NCBI GenBank assembly: GCA_003439945.1
Contig: QVRM01006029.1
Coordinates: 1 to 64,000, forward strand
Length of the DNA: 64,000 bases
Direction of reading: 5' to 3'
Source: Dermanyssus gallinae
Lineage: Eukaryota > Arthropoda > Arachnida > Mesostigmata > Dermanyssidae
Made by a program: the position numbers and the translations under genes. The notes under the pieces are model-generated. The model saw only the letters and a list, made by a program, of their open reading frames with translations. It ran no database searches and was not told where the DNA came from. Of this stretch, positions 32,374 through 43,735 are shown piece by piece; position 1 is the stretch's first letter; each line of letters opens with the position of its first letter.

Positions 32374-35175
32374 TTACATTAGACGGTTTACAGAAACCGG
32401 ATTGGAGCATTCAAGTAAATGATATGTTGTGCACTGATGGCCGCAACGTTGACAAGTGCATGATTCGTCAGCTTCATGGTGGCCAGGTCGAACACAAATC
32501 TTATGGTGAAAACCATGCATAGCAAATCGAAGGGTAAGATGACGATTTGCCATATTGGGATCCTTCCACGTGTCCGAGGGGAGGGCAGGCGTCATAAAGA
32601 AGGCTGTGCTGCCTAAATGCCTCAGTGTGAGGCAGTTTGAAGCTTCGCTGCAAAGTTTCTGTGAAAAGAGGTGTTCCAGCCGCCAGGAAGACAAGTCGGT
32701 TGCGGCTTGTTCTGTGGACACCCAGGGTACGCTTGAGGAATGCAGCTTTAAGTCTATCGAGACCAGCGAGGTTCGCTGCGCTGAGGTACGGCCATATCAC
32801 TTGTATTCCATACCCAACTGTGGGGCCTATTTTTATATCAAATAGCTGCAAGGCTGCCTGTAACGACAGCCGCACTGGTATTTGAATACTGTAACCCTTA
32901 CGGATTCTTTCTTTGATATGTCACGTAAAACACAACCCAGTGGTTGTTGATTCGACGCCGAGGTAGGCGAAATGTTTTACGTACTCGACAGGGTTTCCTT
33001 GAAGGTGAACCCCATCATCGCTAGCCAGCCCACTGCCTCCCCTGAATTTTATAGTCTTTGTTTTACTCACATTTATAACCAGGCCACTAGCATTCACATA
33101 CTTCTGCAGAGTTGCGAGCGCCTGCTGAGTGTGAAAACGGCTCCTGGAAAACAGGACCAAATCGTCGGCATAGAGCAACACCTTAACGAACTTGTGTCGT
33201 TTAGTGATTATTGATGGTAAATCCGAAACCAGAACAGAGAATAGGAGAGGACTGAGATTGTCCCCCTGAGCAACCCCTGTTGTTTGAACCAAACGATCGT
33301 GCTCAGACACTCCGTCATCGAGGACAACTGTGCCCTGTTGAAGGATTGAGGCAATCAGCTGAAGAAATGTAAGCGGTACTCCGAGATATGCCAGCTTAGC
33401 CACAATCAGTTTCCGCGACGCTGTGTCAAAGACCGATTTAAAGTCTACAAAAACGGCGTAGAGCGGTAACCGTTTTTGTGGGAGAATTGCTCGAATCTCG
33501 CCGAGAAGCACGGAGCAAGCAGTCATCGTCGACTTTCCTCTTCTAAATCCATGCTGCTCTTCCGGCAAGCCATCCACGTCGTCGGGAAACGCCTCCAGTC
33601 GCTTAGTTAATATACTAGCTAAAAGCTTGTACACAACACTTTTCTTCGCAATACCACGCCAAGATGACGGGGAGAGCGGGTTACCTTTCCCTTTCGGTAT
33701 GACACTCAAAATAATTTCCCTCCAAGACGAGGGCAAGGATGCGTATTCTTGTATCTTGTTGAATAGAGCGTGTATAACGGGAACCAGCAACATAACTTGG
33801 TGCAGGTGTTCATTTTGCACTTGATCTGGACCTGGTGCTTTACGAGATTTTGAATTCAGTATGGCGTTGATAACATCATCTTTAGTTATCCCAGCCAAGA
33901 TAGCCTCTCTGGCTTGCATAGTCATCTGATCCCACACAGATATAAGCTCAGGAACGTTTTCTGGGATGGTATTATCGATTGCGTACATCTGCCCGAAGTA
34001 CGCTCTTAACTCCTTAGATGGGATAGGGCAAGCGACAGTCCGGAATTCGCTTTTAATCCATTTATACGGTTGTTTCATGGCTTCCAGAATGAGACGATTT
34101 TTTTTATTCAGAACATAGTCCTTTTTGGCTGACTTGATCATTTGTTTGTACGCCCTGTTGAGCCATTGATAGAACGGCAACATAATGTCTTGTAATCGGG
34201 ATAGAATATAAGCTTGGACAACATAATGCTTAAACTTACGCCCCTCTGTGTTCATCCAAGATACGCTGCGCCTGGATCGCTTTTCGCAGACGCTTCGTCG
34301 TATGACTGAAACAATTCGACTAGCGTACTCATCAACCGAAAACTCTTTTGGAGGCGGCATGATTTCTCGGGAACATTAAACAAGACGATTAATGTCTAGG
34401 GACTTCGACCATTTTAATCTCCGTTGAATTAGAGATTCCGCCGGCATCCGCGCACTGAGTCCAACCGGACGATGCGATTCGGCTCCGAAAGCTGTCAGTT
34501 GCGACAGTACGCCGTGATCGTCACGGAGGTCTCTTCCATGTTGGTTGCAACTATATTGATCGCTGATCTACCCTGTGGTCCCACAAATGTATGCACATTC
34601 GGAGAGGTGACAAGCCAGAGACCTCGATCATGTAAGGTGTTGATCAGGGATCTGCACCAACTATTGCTGGGTTTATCTATTGGGCAGTTTAAGTCACCAT
34701 AGAGTAGAGTTGGTTTTTCGTAGATCAACTGAATTGAGCGACCGACACAGCTTATCGAGCAGATCTATCATTCTCTCCGCGGGACTTGAGTACATGGCAA
34801 CGACATTGTCTTAACATATACTATATATAACATATATAGTATATATATAACATAACATATACTTATCGGTATATATATATTATATATATAACATAACATA
34901 TACTTATCGGTACTTAAAATGACACAGTTGTCATCATTATACTGAATTGTTACTTCACCAGATCTGCCATTGTACAAAACAGCTACGCCCTCGCTTGGTC
35001 TTCCTGGTCCTGCTGCGTGTTGTGCCAGACACTCAGCAGTGTAAAATCCATTCACGTTTATGCTTTTTGTAGACCATGTCTCAGTTAAAATAACAATGTC
35101 AAACGCGGATAATTCTGCGTGCGGAAGAAGATCTAGACCTGTTTTGGCACCTTCGATATTCCACTGCATTATGTT
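32374..35175 (-). pseudogene. Family D ORF2: endonuclease, RT, Cys/His C-terminus
   Basis: MQWNIEGAKTGLDLLP and VILTETWSTKS open the endonuclease (34768-35169). TA-rich expansion breaks it; LLYGDLNCPIDKP and RSAINIVATN follow (34495-34728). The RT lies in a 479-codon frame, 32921-34360: KAPGPDQVQNEH, EEQHGFRRGKST, FVDFKSVFDTAS (motif A), GVAQGDNLSPLLF (B), LLYADDLVLFS (C). The C-terminus is AMHGFHHKIC and CTCQRCGHQCTTYHLLEC (32374-32721). The RT appears intact in itself. Confidence 0.88.
34795..34915. repeat. TA-rich expansion with tandem duplication inside family D endonuclease
   Basis: ATAACATAACATATACTTAT followed by CGGTA occurs twice, each after a TA stretch, within the endonuclease coding region. 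It splits LINE D ORF2 between LTETW and the DLN motif. The microsatellite evidently grew after insertion. Confidence 0.8.
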
Positions 35176-35189
35176 TAATTCCAGCGTCT

Positions 35190-36474
35190 GCCTCTCACGG
35201 GAGGGCGCTGCAGTTGGAATGGGTACTGGCCCATGCCCATCCAGTAATTCTCGGATAGAGCAGCGAACGGATTATATGAGAGGTAGGGGTTGGTCATCAT
35301 TGGGGGAAACCCCAACAAATTATCCGGGTTACGCTTTCGATTATCATTACGATTGGTCCGAGTGATGTTCGGTCTACGTTGCTACTGCCAGTGGCTGTTG
35401 TTGTTTTTAGCGTTTGCCTGTTGATTCTGGTTTCTCTGTTATTAGTTTGTCGTTGCAGCACCTGAAGACTTTGTTTGCCATTACGAATCTGGCGGTTTGG
35501 CAGTTTCTTGACGTCGTTGCTTGCCGCTGATACTGCTGTCTGTCGTTTGTGAACAACTTTGTTGACGTTGGAGGTCTTCTTCGAAGTGCGCAGCAAGGAC
35601 GGCAAGGGATTCTTCACTCCAACAAATTTACATGAATATCGCACTAGAACGCAATCTTATTCGCCGAAATCTCGTCGTATCTGAATACTTGAGATAATCC
35701 TTCTGCTGCCTGTATATTAGATATGTATAAAAACTTGGTCTGTACGTTAAACTTGTAAGCAAGGCTGGCAAGTCCGTTGTTGAAACGCTTACACTCTTGG
35801 CTGTAAACAGGAGTTGACACCAGGACAAGAGAGTGCCCAGGGTGTTTGTTCCTCGCCTCAACTAGGAAGCCTTCGTACAAAGCCAGCGCCTCGTCAGTTA
35901 CTAGTTTAATGCACTCTGCATGCCCTACATGAATGACAACTTGTAGCGGGTCCGAGGTGTCACTCATGGCCTGCAATGTGTCAGTAAAAATCAGCTTGAG
36001 ATCATTACTGAATGGTCGAAGTGAAATATGAAGATCTTTGAACCTCTTGAGTAGCGATAGTTGCTTCTGGCAACCCTTAAGAAGCATATCCCCAATTATT
36101 ATAGATCTTCTTGTCGCCAGTTCCATTGTTTCCGGCGCTGTTGTAGATGCGAGTGTTGCCGGCGGTGCATTGCAATGCTGCTTGCAGGCATCCACTTCCC
36201 TGGTGAGAACGCACACTCGCTTGAATAGCCACGCTACGACAGTGAATAGCTCTCCGTTTTGTGAGCTTTTTACGACAGAATCAATGACGGGCAGTAAGCC
36301 AGTGTCATTAAACCTTCCAACAGCTTTGCAAAGAGTGCATACCCAGTTCTCCCCTTCCCTGAGCTGAACGCCTGTACAGGCGAGGTGCACATTTCGCGCA
36401 CAACTGCTACATGAAACATGCATCAGCCCTTGGGAAATTGGCTTAGAACAAACCGTACAATGCTTAGCCTCCAT
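35190..36474 (-). pseudogene. Family D ORF1: PHD finger plus SGNH-esterase-like domain
   Basis: The 276-codon frame 35644-36474 starts MEAKHCTVC. A perfect Cys4-His-Cys3 PHD pattern follows: C6, C9, C22, C25, H30, C33, C46, C49. A helix (WLFKRVCVLTREVDACKQ) precedes a domain with RRSIIIGDMLLKG and LQVVIHVGHAEC and STPVYSQECKRFN, laid out like the esterase of CR1/L2 ORF1, but with GDM for GDS. A basic Gln/Asn-rich tail continues in another frame to about 35.2 kb. The protein probably binds RNA or membranes for the element; esterase activity is unlikely. Confidence 0.8.
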
Positions 36475-36616
36475 CCTGTTTCAATAGGCGCGACAAGCTT
36501 ATAGAGCAGACTGCGGAGAAGGAGCGGGAGAGGGTAGAAATAGAACAACAACAAAGCACAGAGTGGCCGGCAGGTGTCGTTGACGGCTTCACGCGTCAGT
36601 CAAGTAGGATGATGTT

Positions 36617-36664
36617 GATGACGATGTTGTTGTTGTTGTTGTTGCCGTTGTTGTTGTCGTCGCT
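36617..36664. repeat. (GTT)n-rich tract in the 5' UTR of LINE D
   Basis: Imperfect GTT units with ATG and CGT variants upstream of the ORF1 start of LINE D (AAC repeats in the sense strand). Confidence 0.85.
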
Positions 36665-37081
36665 GCCGTTGTAGGTCGTAGCGCAGTGGGTTGTAAAGCT
36701 TGTGAAAAAGCTATTTAACATGTGCTTGGGTGAAACGATGTTGGCTTTCAAATTCAATGTTGAACGACAGATGTTGCTGAATCGATTACGAATTTTCGAA
36801 CGATCGATTACAATCGTTTGATAGCAGTCTACCGCCAGTGTAATGTGGAGGTGCCGTAGTTGGATGTCGGTTGCAATAATTCAAGCACTAAAGAGATGAT
36901 GTGTTGCACATTATATCCCGGGAACTGCTCACTGTCGTCTTTGGTCACCGTTGCTAAGGAAACACCACAATTACACAGGTATGACTTGCTTTAGACAGAG
37001 CTCGCAAGCGATGCGACTTGCTGGTTCAACAGCTGATCGTGCAACAAGCGTGGACTGGAAACTGGAACAAGCGTGAATACG

Positions 37082-39066
37082 CTAGGCGGGAGGAAATCCG
37101 ACTGCTCGAAAGAGCAGAACGCAAGCCCTCAGCCTACGTTGTACGGCCTCGTAGGGGGGCGAACCACTTGCTCAGCGACGAACAGGTAACGAGTCACCTG
37201 ACCGGTCTTCTATATAACCGCGAGACGGTACGCTTGGCTCCAATGATTGAGCATCCGCTCACATTGGAGCAGGATACTATAAATCTGCCCTTTGAGGTAG
37301 AAGAAGTAAGTCAGGTTCTGCACTCTCTTCCGAGAGGAAAGAGTGCGGGGCCAGACCAAGTGTACTATGAGCACTTGGTGCAGTCTGAGCCATTTTTAGC
37401 AAACCATCTTTGTGATTTCTTCAACGAGATGTAGCGGCGGTGGCTTAGGCGGCTAACGCATCGTTCGAAACGGGGCGTTGCCATGGCAACCACGGTTAGC
37501 AAAACATCGCTAGTTCGAGCCCTGGCCGTGCTGGTAGAATTTGTTGGACGTGGTTGTCATTGCCTTGCTGCTACATACCTCTGCTGGAGAAAGCCTATAT
37601 AATTCCAGTACGAGAACGCGATGACGATAGATGCATTTAGACGCTATCGTGCCACAGGCAACTTAGCCCATTACGAGCGTCTGAAATGTTGTTGTCAGAG
37701 CGTAAAAAAAAAAAAAAAAAGATCATGAAGAGGGGACAAATGCCAGGAGCCTGGCATATCGCCAGGCTTTCTCTTTTATTTAAGGGTCAGCATGGTAATG
37801 ACAGACGAGACCCAAACTTATACCGCGGTATAGCGTCTGAAAGGACGTTGAAGAAGATCTTCTGCAAATTGGTTATAAAACGGATCGAGTACGTTGTCGA
37901 CCAGACCCTTCCACCGGAGCAATTCGGCTTTCGAAGAGGTCGAGGAACGCGTGATGCAATCCATGTGCTTCAGTCGGAGATAGAGCGAGCTGTGGCAAAG
38001 CCCGGAGGCCATTTGTATGCAGTCAAGGGTTTCGACAAAGCTGGAAGTGTTGCAGGTAAGGCAAAATGTGGGAACCCTGCAAGGCGACCTATTGAGCTGC
38101 GTCTCCTTCACTCCTCTGCTTGCCGATTTTGTCGATTATATTCGACAAGAGTTCCAGAAGGCCACAGTTGTGATGTACGCAGATGACATAATGGTCGCTC
38201 ATAACGACCTGGGTGCCATCAAGCGCATCACTTCTCTGGCGGAGGTGTTCCTTGTCTCAAGAGGGCTGGAAATAAACGCCATGATGACCAAGGCTATGAA
38301 ATTCAGAAGAGGAGGTCGATTGGCTGCTAAACACGTTATACGTTGCGGCGGCCAATTCTTGGAACTCGTTAACTCTTTCCGGTATCTGAGGCTTCGGCTT
38401 CATTATACTGGGACGACCTTCACTGCTCACATCGTCGAGACAGCGCGCACAGCCCTACTTTCCCTTTATATGAGAGGTAGGCGATGTCCGGCGGCTGTCC
38501 GTCCCGACGGCAATGGCGCTTTTCTACCTCAAGATTGTTCCGGCGCTGATGTGTGGTATTGACAGAGTATGGGAACACCTCACTCAGGCAAACTTTGGTT
38601 TGCTTGAAAGGTGTTTTACAATGTACATAAAGCGAGTACTTTGCCTGTCAATGCGGGCAAGGAGCCGCTTTGTGTACCTAATGTCAGGCTGTGCACCAGT
38701 TGTTGAGATCATTTGATTGAGGTTGAAGACGCCGCGTACAGTACCATTCGAGAGCTTTATCTCGGAATGGGAAAATAAAGTTGAACAAGTCCGACGAGAG
38801 GTCGGAGACCTGGCTATTTTCAGGGCCTCTCACCTCTGGCTTGGTCTTGCATGTGACAATCGCCACGTCTATACCAGATACATAGTTCATGGCTATCATC
38901 ACCTGGTTTGTCCGAATACGAGCTTCCACGAAGAGTACACCGAGTGCGTCTGTCGACTGTGCTCTCAGGAGTGTACGAAGTTTCATGCGTCTGCCTGCCC
39001 GGTCCTTGCGAAGAGATCACTGCACTGCCTATCTCGAGTAACATGCCGCGAGCAGCTGACTGTATA
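37082..39066 (+). pseudogene. Family C ORF2, copy 2: RT and C-terminus
   Basis: This part resumes after LINE D with REEIRLLERAERKPSAYVV and retains the LLSDEQVTSHLTGLLYN block missing in C1. The SINE interrupts at 37430. FGFRRGRGTRDAIHVLQS follows, then a deletion near 38030 that removes motif A (only GFDKAG is left). VMYADDIMVAH is intact. The C-terminus includes YIVHGYHHLVC and CVCRLCSQECTKFHASAC, the complete Cys/His cluster. Confidence 0.88.
37431..37720 (+). mobile_element. tRNA-derived SINE (type 2) in LINE C2
   Basis: About 290 bp absent from C1 at the matching place (AACGAGATCATGAAG). The head has an A-box-like TGGCTTAGGCGG and a B-box-like AGTTCGAGCCC, with a GTTGCCATGGCAAC palindrome between them. 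The tail is 17 A (37704-37720). The target duplication is only GAT or AGAT. The body differs from the SINE at 682, so two SINE families exist. It was probably moved by a poly-A-using LINE, not family C, whose tail lacks poly-A. Confidence 0.85.
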
Positions 39067-39148
39067 ATCGTATAATCTGTATAATTGTTTATGTTATATG
39101 CATACTCAATATGAGTGAAATAAATACGATGAGTTAAATATTTGTTTG

Positions 39149-40711
39149 TAAGTACGAATAAGAATAAATGAGGCACTTAATAGTAAGTATATAAGCCCGA
39201 GGCGTCATCGATAAAGATGCGCGTTGACCCTTAGCTTCCGTCCAAGCGGGCCCGAGGTACAGAAACTCATCTGCGTTACTGTAACCTTGTCAGTAGCACA
39301 GGTTAATTCTCAGGTCGGTATTTTTAAGCTTAGACAAATACTGAATATTTAGAAAAAGATGCGCGACTATAGGTCGCCTACAGGCAGGGTACTCCACCCG
39401 AAAATCGCCTCAAGGACCAGTAAATCCCGCCAGACCGCCGACACCGGTCTGCCGCTTTCGGCGCAGACTGACCTTCTGCAAGGAATCACACCGGACTTAT
39501 TCATGATGTTGCTGTCTCTGAAGAAGACGTTGCAATCTTTCGCGCTGCTTGTGTTAATGACGAAAAGTCACAGCCCGCGAAGTTTGGTTTACCCTGGACG
39601 GTGTAGTCAATATTCAATATGTCACTCGCCGCTGGCGGTTGCTCCGCATCAGTTCCGCAGTTAGTAAGTAGACAAGTAGCCGAGAAGTTCACCAAGATCA
39701 GCTGCTCAGTCGCAGAGACCAACTTTAAAACGGTCTGGCTGTTCCTGTTTTGTTTTGGCCGGTTGTTTCCCGCCTTCCCGATGGTGGGAACGACGATCGC
39801 TAATTTGCGGTTATCGACCAAAATAAAATTTGAAACTCCATTGATAGAAGACGGTTTGACGAGGGCAGTAGCCCTTCTCCAAACCTATGACCCCGGCAGC
39901 GAGCAGTCGATACCGTCCGACTAGTTTTTACAAACCTCTTGGAAGGCGACGTTTCATTGGCGGCTAGGGTCTTATTTGTCGGAAAAAACACTGACGCGAA
40001 TGCCTAGCGGGACGGTTTTGCTGCTGGGTAAGCACCCCCGCGCCGGCACTTCAGGCCTGGGGTTGCCTTCGCCGTAAACCACATTAGGCGAGAACGTGCG
40101 GTCTGTAATAAAAACGTTTCTGCGTAGCTCAGGCTTTGGTTGTAACAGACCGCGGTTCTTACAAGATCTGCTGTTCTCCGCCTGCTGCCAATCTAGATGC
40201 GGCTGCCCCGCCCAAGGATCTCCTTTGTTCGGGCTCGCCACTTCCATTTAGCCACTACTCGTCTTAAGCTCTCTGGCTTTCTTCTCCAGCATGACGTAAC
40301 AATATCGGGAACTAGAAGCAGCAGGGCGACTTATTTCCACCCTCCCCCCTTATCCTCTTCTGCCAGTCTGCTAAATAGTTAATCGACACTTTCGAGTGCC
40401 CTCTAAACAATTGGTACTTGGACGACGGTGGCGTTCCCCTGCGGCGTCCCTGGTGCAGTCCTGGGGAATATCTATAGACTTGTCAAGTTTGCTAAGCCTG
40501 GTGCAAAACCTCGCAAAGTGTAAATATTTTGAACGTCCCGAGAATTGTTTGCTTTGAAACTTTTATAGCAACATCTCTGTTTACAATTTGTTTAGTAAAA
40601 CTAAGTCAATCACCCTGTATATCCTACTTATTTTATCGACTGGTGATGTGATAATTTTCAGCCATACTTATTGGGAAAATACAGAACCCTTCTTTGGTGT
40701 ACCATGAAATA
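39149..40711. other. No recognisable gene
   Basis: 1.5 kb between LINE C2 and LINE H. Moderately long frames exist on both strands (for example 39501-39821 minus), but none shows a known motif or repeats elsewhere in the window. It could be host DNA or a very old element. Confidence 0.45.
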
Positions 40712-43348
40712 AAATGCCAAAATGATGTTTAGTATACCGGTGAAAAAGGAGAAGAAGCGCACGCTCACCTCGGTCCTACGAGAAAATTTACTTAGATTTC
40801 GCAGAGGCGCACGCCCGGAAGATAATCCTCACGTAACCAGTGGACGACCTTCGCGAGCCACAAGTACTGACGACGCCAGTCGTAGAGCAAAGATTGTGCA
40901 GTCAAAGCTGTCCCAGGGGGACGTCTCTTCCGCTGCTCGGACCCTGCTTTCTACAGATCAGACTGCCCCAATTGACGCAAATACTAGAGCAAGTTTATTG
41001 CAAAAGCACCCGCACACCCCACGAATCCAGCGTACCCCGAGGCGCCGACGCCGGTACCCCCAGCGTCTGAAATTGATGTCACGACTGAGGAGATTCGAAT
41101 CGCCATTAGAAGTTTTCCAAGTAGTTCTAGTGGCGGCCCGGATGGTCTTCGCCCTCGGCATCTGAAAGATCTCATAGGTTGCCGCCAGGATGATAGCAAC
41201 CCCCTGTTGCAAGCGTTACGTCACTTCGTTATTCTAGCAGCCAACGGGCGACTTCCAGAGTTCACGCTATCTACTTTTTACGACGCAACATTAATCGCTC
41301 TAAGAAAAAAGGACAGTGGTATTTGGCCAATCGCCGTGGGACTTACCCTGCGTCGACTGGTCGGAAAGATTTTAATGAAGAAAGCTATGACGGCTATTCT
41401 CGAACTAGTGGCTCCCATGCAACTAGGGTGCGGGATAAAAGGAGGAGCAGAAGCGGCTGTGCATGCGGCCGCCGCTTTCATCAAATCGAACAGAGGGCTA
41501 AGAAAAGCTTTAGTCAAGCTCGACTTTCAAAACGCCTTTAACATGCTTCGTCGAGATCACTTACTCAATGCTGTAAAAAGATCAATACCCGCTATTTACC
41601 CAGCTGTATACCAGATGTATAGACTGCCCACTAATCTTCTGTGGCAAGGTGAGACGCTCAAGTCGATGTGTGGGGTACAACAAGGCGACCCGTGTGGGCC
41701 AGCCCTCTTCTGTATCGCTATCGCGGAACTACAGGCGAAGCTCCGATCGGAGTTTCGACCGTGGTATCTTGATGACGCAACGCTGGTAGGTGACCTGGCA
41801 ACGATCCAGGCAGACATCAAGACTGTTCAGGAATTTCAAGCGTGCTCCGGCTTAACACTCAACGCAAATAAATGCGAGCTCTTTCTACTGTCAGAGGAGC
41901 ACCGCGACGAGCCTATTTCAAGCTTGCGGGGAATACTACCCGACATTCGATTAGCAGCCGATGACAGTATCGAGCTTCTGGGAGCCCCCCTTACCGATGC
42001 GGCGCTGGAGGGTGTACTGCGCAGAAAACTTGTTTAAGTCAGCCGATGGTGCAGCAGACTTCAAACCCTAGATGCCCACCCGGCGTTATACCTCTTGCGA
42101 CAAAGTCTCTCCACTCCTCGCTTGATGTATATTTTGCGTTGTTCACCTTCTTTTAAAAGGACCGACCTTCTCGACAACTTCGACGACATTCTGCGTACGG
42201 AACTAGAACGGCTACTCAACGTTCACCTGAGATCTGCATCCTGGGCCCAGGCATCACTTCCTGTGACCGCGGGGAGCTTAGGGATTCGCTGTGCTAGGGA
42301 TTTATCATTATCGTGCTACTTGGGATCCTTGACAACATTTAAGGATTTAATAGTTTCGATTGGAGTTGAAGATACCTCAGTTCAGCTGGCCAGGGCCTCC
42401 GATGAGGCCCTGGAGGAGTTTCGAGTTTGCTGGGGAGAGCCCCGCGAGCGAAAAACTCAGGGAGCACTAGACCACTTGGTGGTAAAAAAGAGGCAAGACG
42501 CGCTTGTAGCACAAACCCTAGACTTAAAAGGAAAAGCTCGCCTGAAGGCCTGTTTTGATCCAATGAGCGGAAAGTGGCTGCAGGCCCTCCCTTCGCCGCA
42601 ACTGGGGACGATGCTGGACAATAACACACTCTGCATCGTCTCAGGTCTGCGGCTTGGGGAGGCTGTCTGCGCAGAGCACGTCTGCAACCTGTGTCGGTCT
42701 AAAGTTACCGCTACAGCGGAACATGCGCTGTCCTGCCGGTTCAGTGCCGGTCGCCATTCACAACATTTCGCCATCAACGATGTCGTACACCGTGCTCTGC
42801 AGAGCGCCCAGATTCCGTCAATGAAAGAGCCCCTCGGTATGTGCGCCAACAGCCTTCTACGCCCGGATGGAAAAACCCTAGCGCCATGGGAACGGGGTCG
42901 TCTGCTAGTGTGGGACGCGACGGTTTCATGTACACTCGCCAACAGTTACATTGCGCGCACAAGTCGGGAAGCTGGCGCAAGCGCACGTCTTGCTGAAAGT
43001 CGCAAATTGTCGAAATACAGGGAGCTTTCGCCGCAGTACATGATTCAGCCGATCGCCGTGGAAACGCTAGGGCCTATGGGTGAGGCGACCATCAAGTTCC
43101 TCAAAGAGCTTGGAAAGAGGGTAACTGCTGTGACAAAGGATGCGCGGGCCGGGGAGTACCTGGTGCAGCGTATCTCCATAGAAGTTCAACGTGGTAACGC
43201 AGTGGCGGTAGTGGGGTCGCTTCCATCGCCGGGGGAAGGACTGCCAGAAATGGCGTAGCAGTACCAATTATTATTTGACTATTAACATATGAAACATTAA
43301 GTAAACTTATCGTACTAGTGCTATAGAATAAAACAAATGCCAAAAATG
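40712..43348 (+). mobile_element. LINE family H, restriction-like-endonuclease type, 5'-truncated
   Basis: A plus-strand element with a single ORF. It has no APE domain; the nuclease lies C-terminal, as in R2/CRE-like LINEs. Flanks AAATGCCAAAATG (40712-40724) and AAATGCCAAAAATG (43335-43348) differ by one base and may be a target-site duplication, which would place the 5' end just before the first reading frame. The 3' UTR is only about 80 bp and ends GAATAAAAC. A second, decayed relative lies at 19.0 kb. Confidence 0.75.
40722..43258 (+). pseudogene. Family H ORF: LDD-type RT, CCHC finger and PD...D nuclease
   Basis: N-terminal part 40722-41040 (VQSKLSQGDVSSAARTLLST), then a frameshift. From about 41045 one frame runs to 43258 with a single in-frame TAA at 42035. 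RT motifs: SGGPDGLRPRHL, LVKLDFQNAFNML (A), GVQQGDPCGPALF (B), PWYLDDATLVGD (C, LDD instead of ADD), GLTLNANKCEL (D). A finger CNLCRSKVTATAEHALSC follows, then RPDGKTLAPWERGRLLVWD (PD-x15-D) and a KLSKYRELS lysine motif, matching restriction-like nucleases of R2-type LINEs. One frameshift and one stop inactivate it. Confidence 0.85.
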
Positions 43349-43399
43349 TTTTTAACGCAGGTAGAGCGGAATATATATAAGCTTTAGTTTAATCAATTC

Positions 43400-43600
43400 A
43401 ATTATATTTATTTCACTCAGATTGAGTATAATATATGCTTTAGTTTATGACAACGCACAGATGGCATTTGATTACTATTCATATACACAACAACGCAGCA
43501 GTCAGACGACGTTGTTTTTGACACATCTCAGTGAAGGCGCTTTACAAACTGCAACTGCGGGCAACTCAGGTTTTGACTAACGAAGCATCCGATAGTTGAT
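43400..43600 (-). mobile_element. 3' tail of a family C-type LINE
   Basis: On the minus strand the segment ends ATACTC-AATCT-GAGTGAAATAAATA, the family C terminal hairpin with one loop change. The preceding about 170 bp look like a degenerate 3' UTR and ORF2 end. 5'-truncated; the exact start is uncertain. Confidence 0.6.
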
Positions 43601-43735
43601 ACTGTACAAAGGCCATAGATTAGAATTAACTCATTCATGATTTATTCACCATAGAATTGGTAGTTACAGTCACAATACAACAGTGTGGTCTGGCATTATA
43701 TAATCAACTCTGGCTGTTAGGGAGGTTCCAACAAT

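Larger units (their letters stand above)
32325..37066 (-). mobile_element. LINE family D, full length or nearly so
   Basis: A 4.74-kb minus-strand LINE inside C2 with an exact 15-bp target-site duplication. It has a 5' UTR of about 590 bp with a (AAC)n tract (GTT on plus), ORF1 with PHD finger and esterase-like domain, ORF2 with endonuclease, RT and Cys/His end, and a short 3' UTR ending TTGAAATTTTCCTAGA. The 3' end lacks the ACTC/GAGT hairpin of family C. It is damaged by frameshifts and TA expansion in the endonuclease. Confidence 0.92.
30223..39135 (+). mobile_element. LINE family C, copy 2, split by LINE D and a SINE
   Basis: The plus-strand pieces 30223-32324, 37082-37430 and 37721-39135 line up with C1 end to end. 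Flanks AAATATTTTTTTG (30210-30222) and AAATATTTGTTTG (39136-39148) agree at 12 of 13 bases, a likely target-site duplication. The 3' end carries the ACTC-AATAT-GAGT hairpin. A deletion near 38.03 kb removed RT motif A, so the copy is dead. It received two later insertions. Confidence 0.9.

Noticed and set aside
36600..36670. CRISPR-like or regulatory repeat
   Set aside because: Simple (GTT)n in the LINE D 5' UTR. No repeat-spacer arrays exist anywhere in the window.
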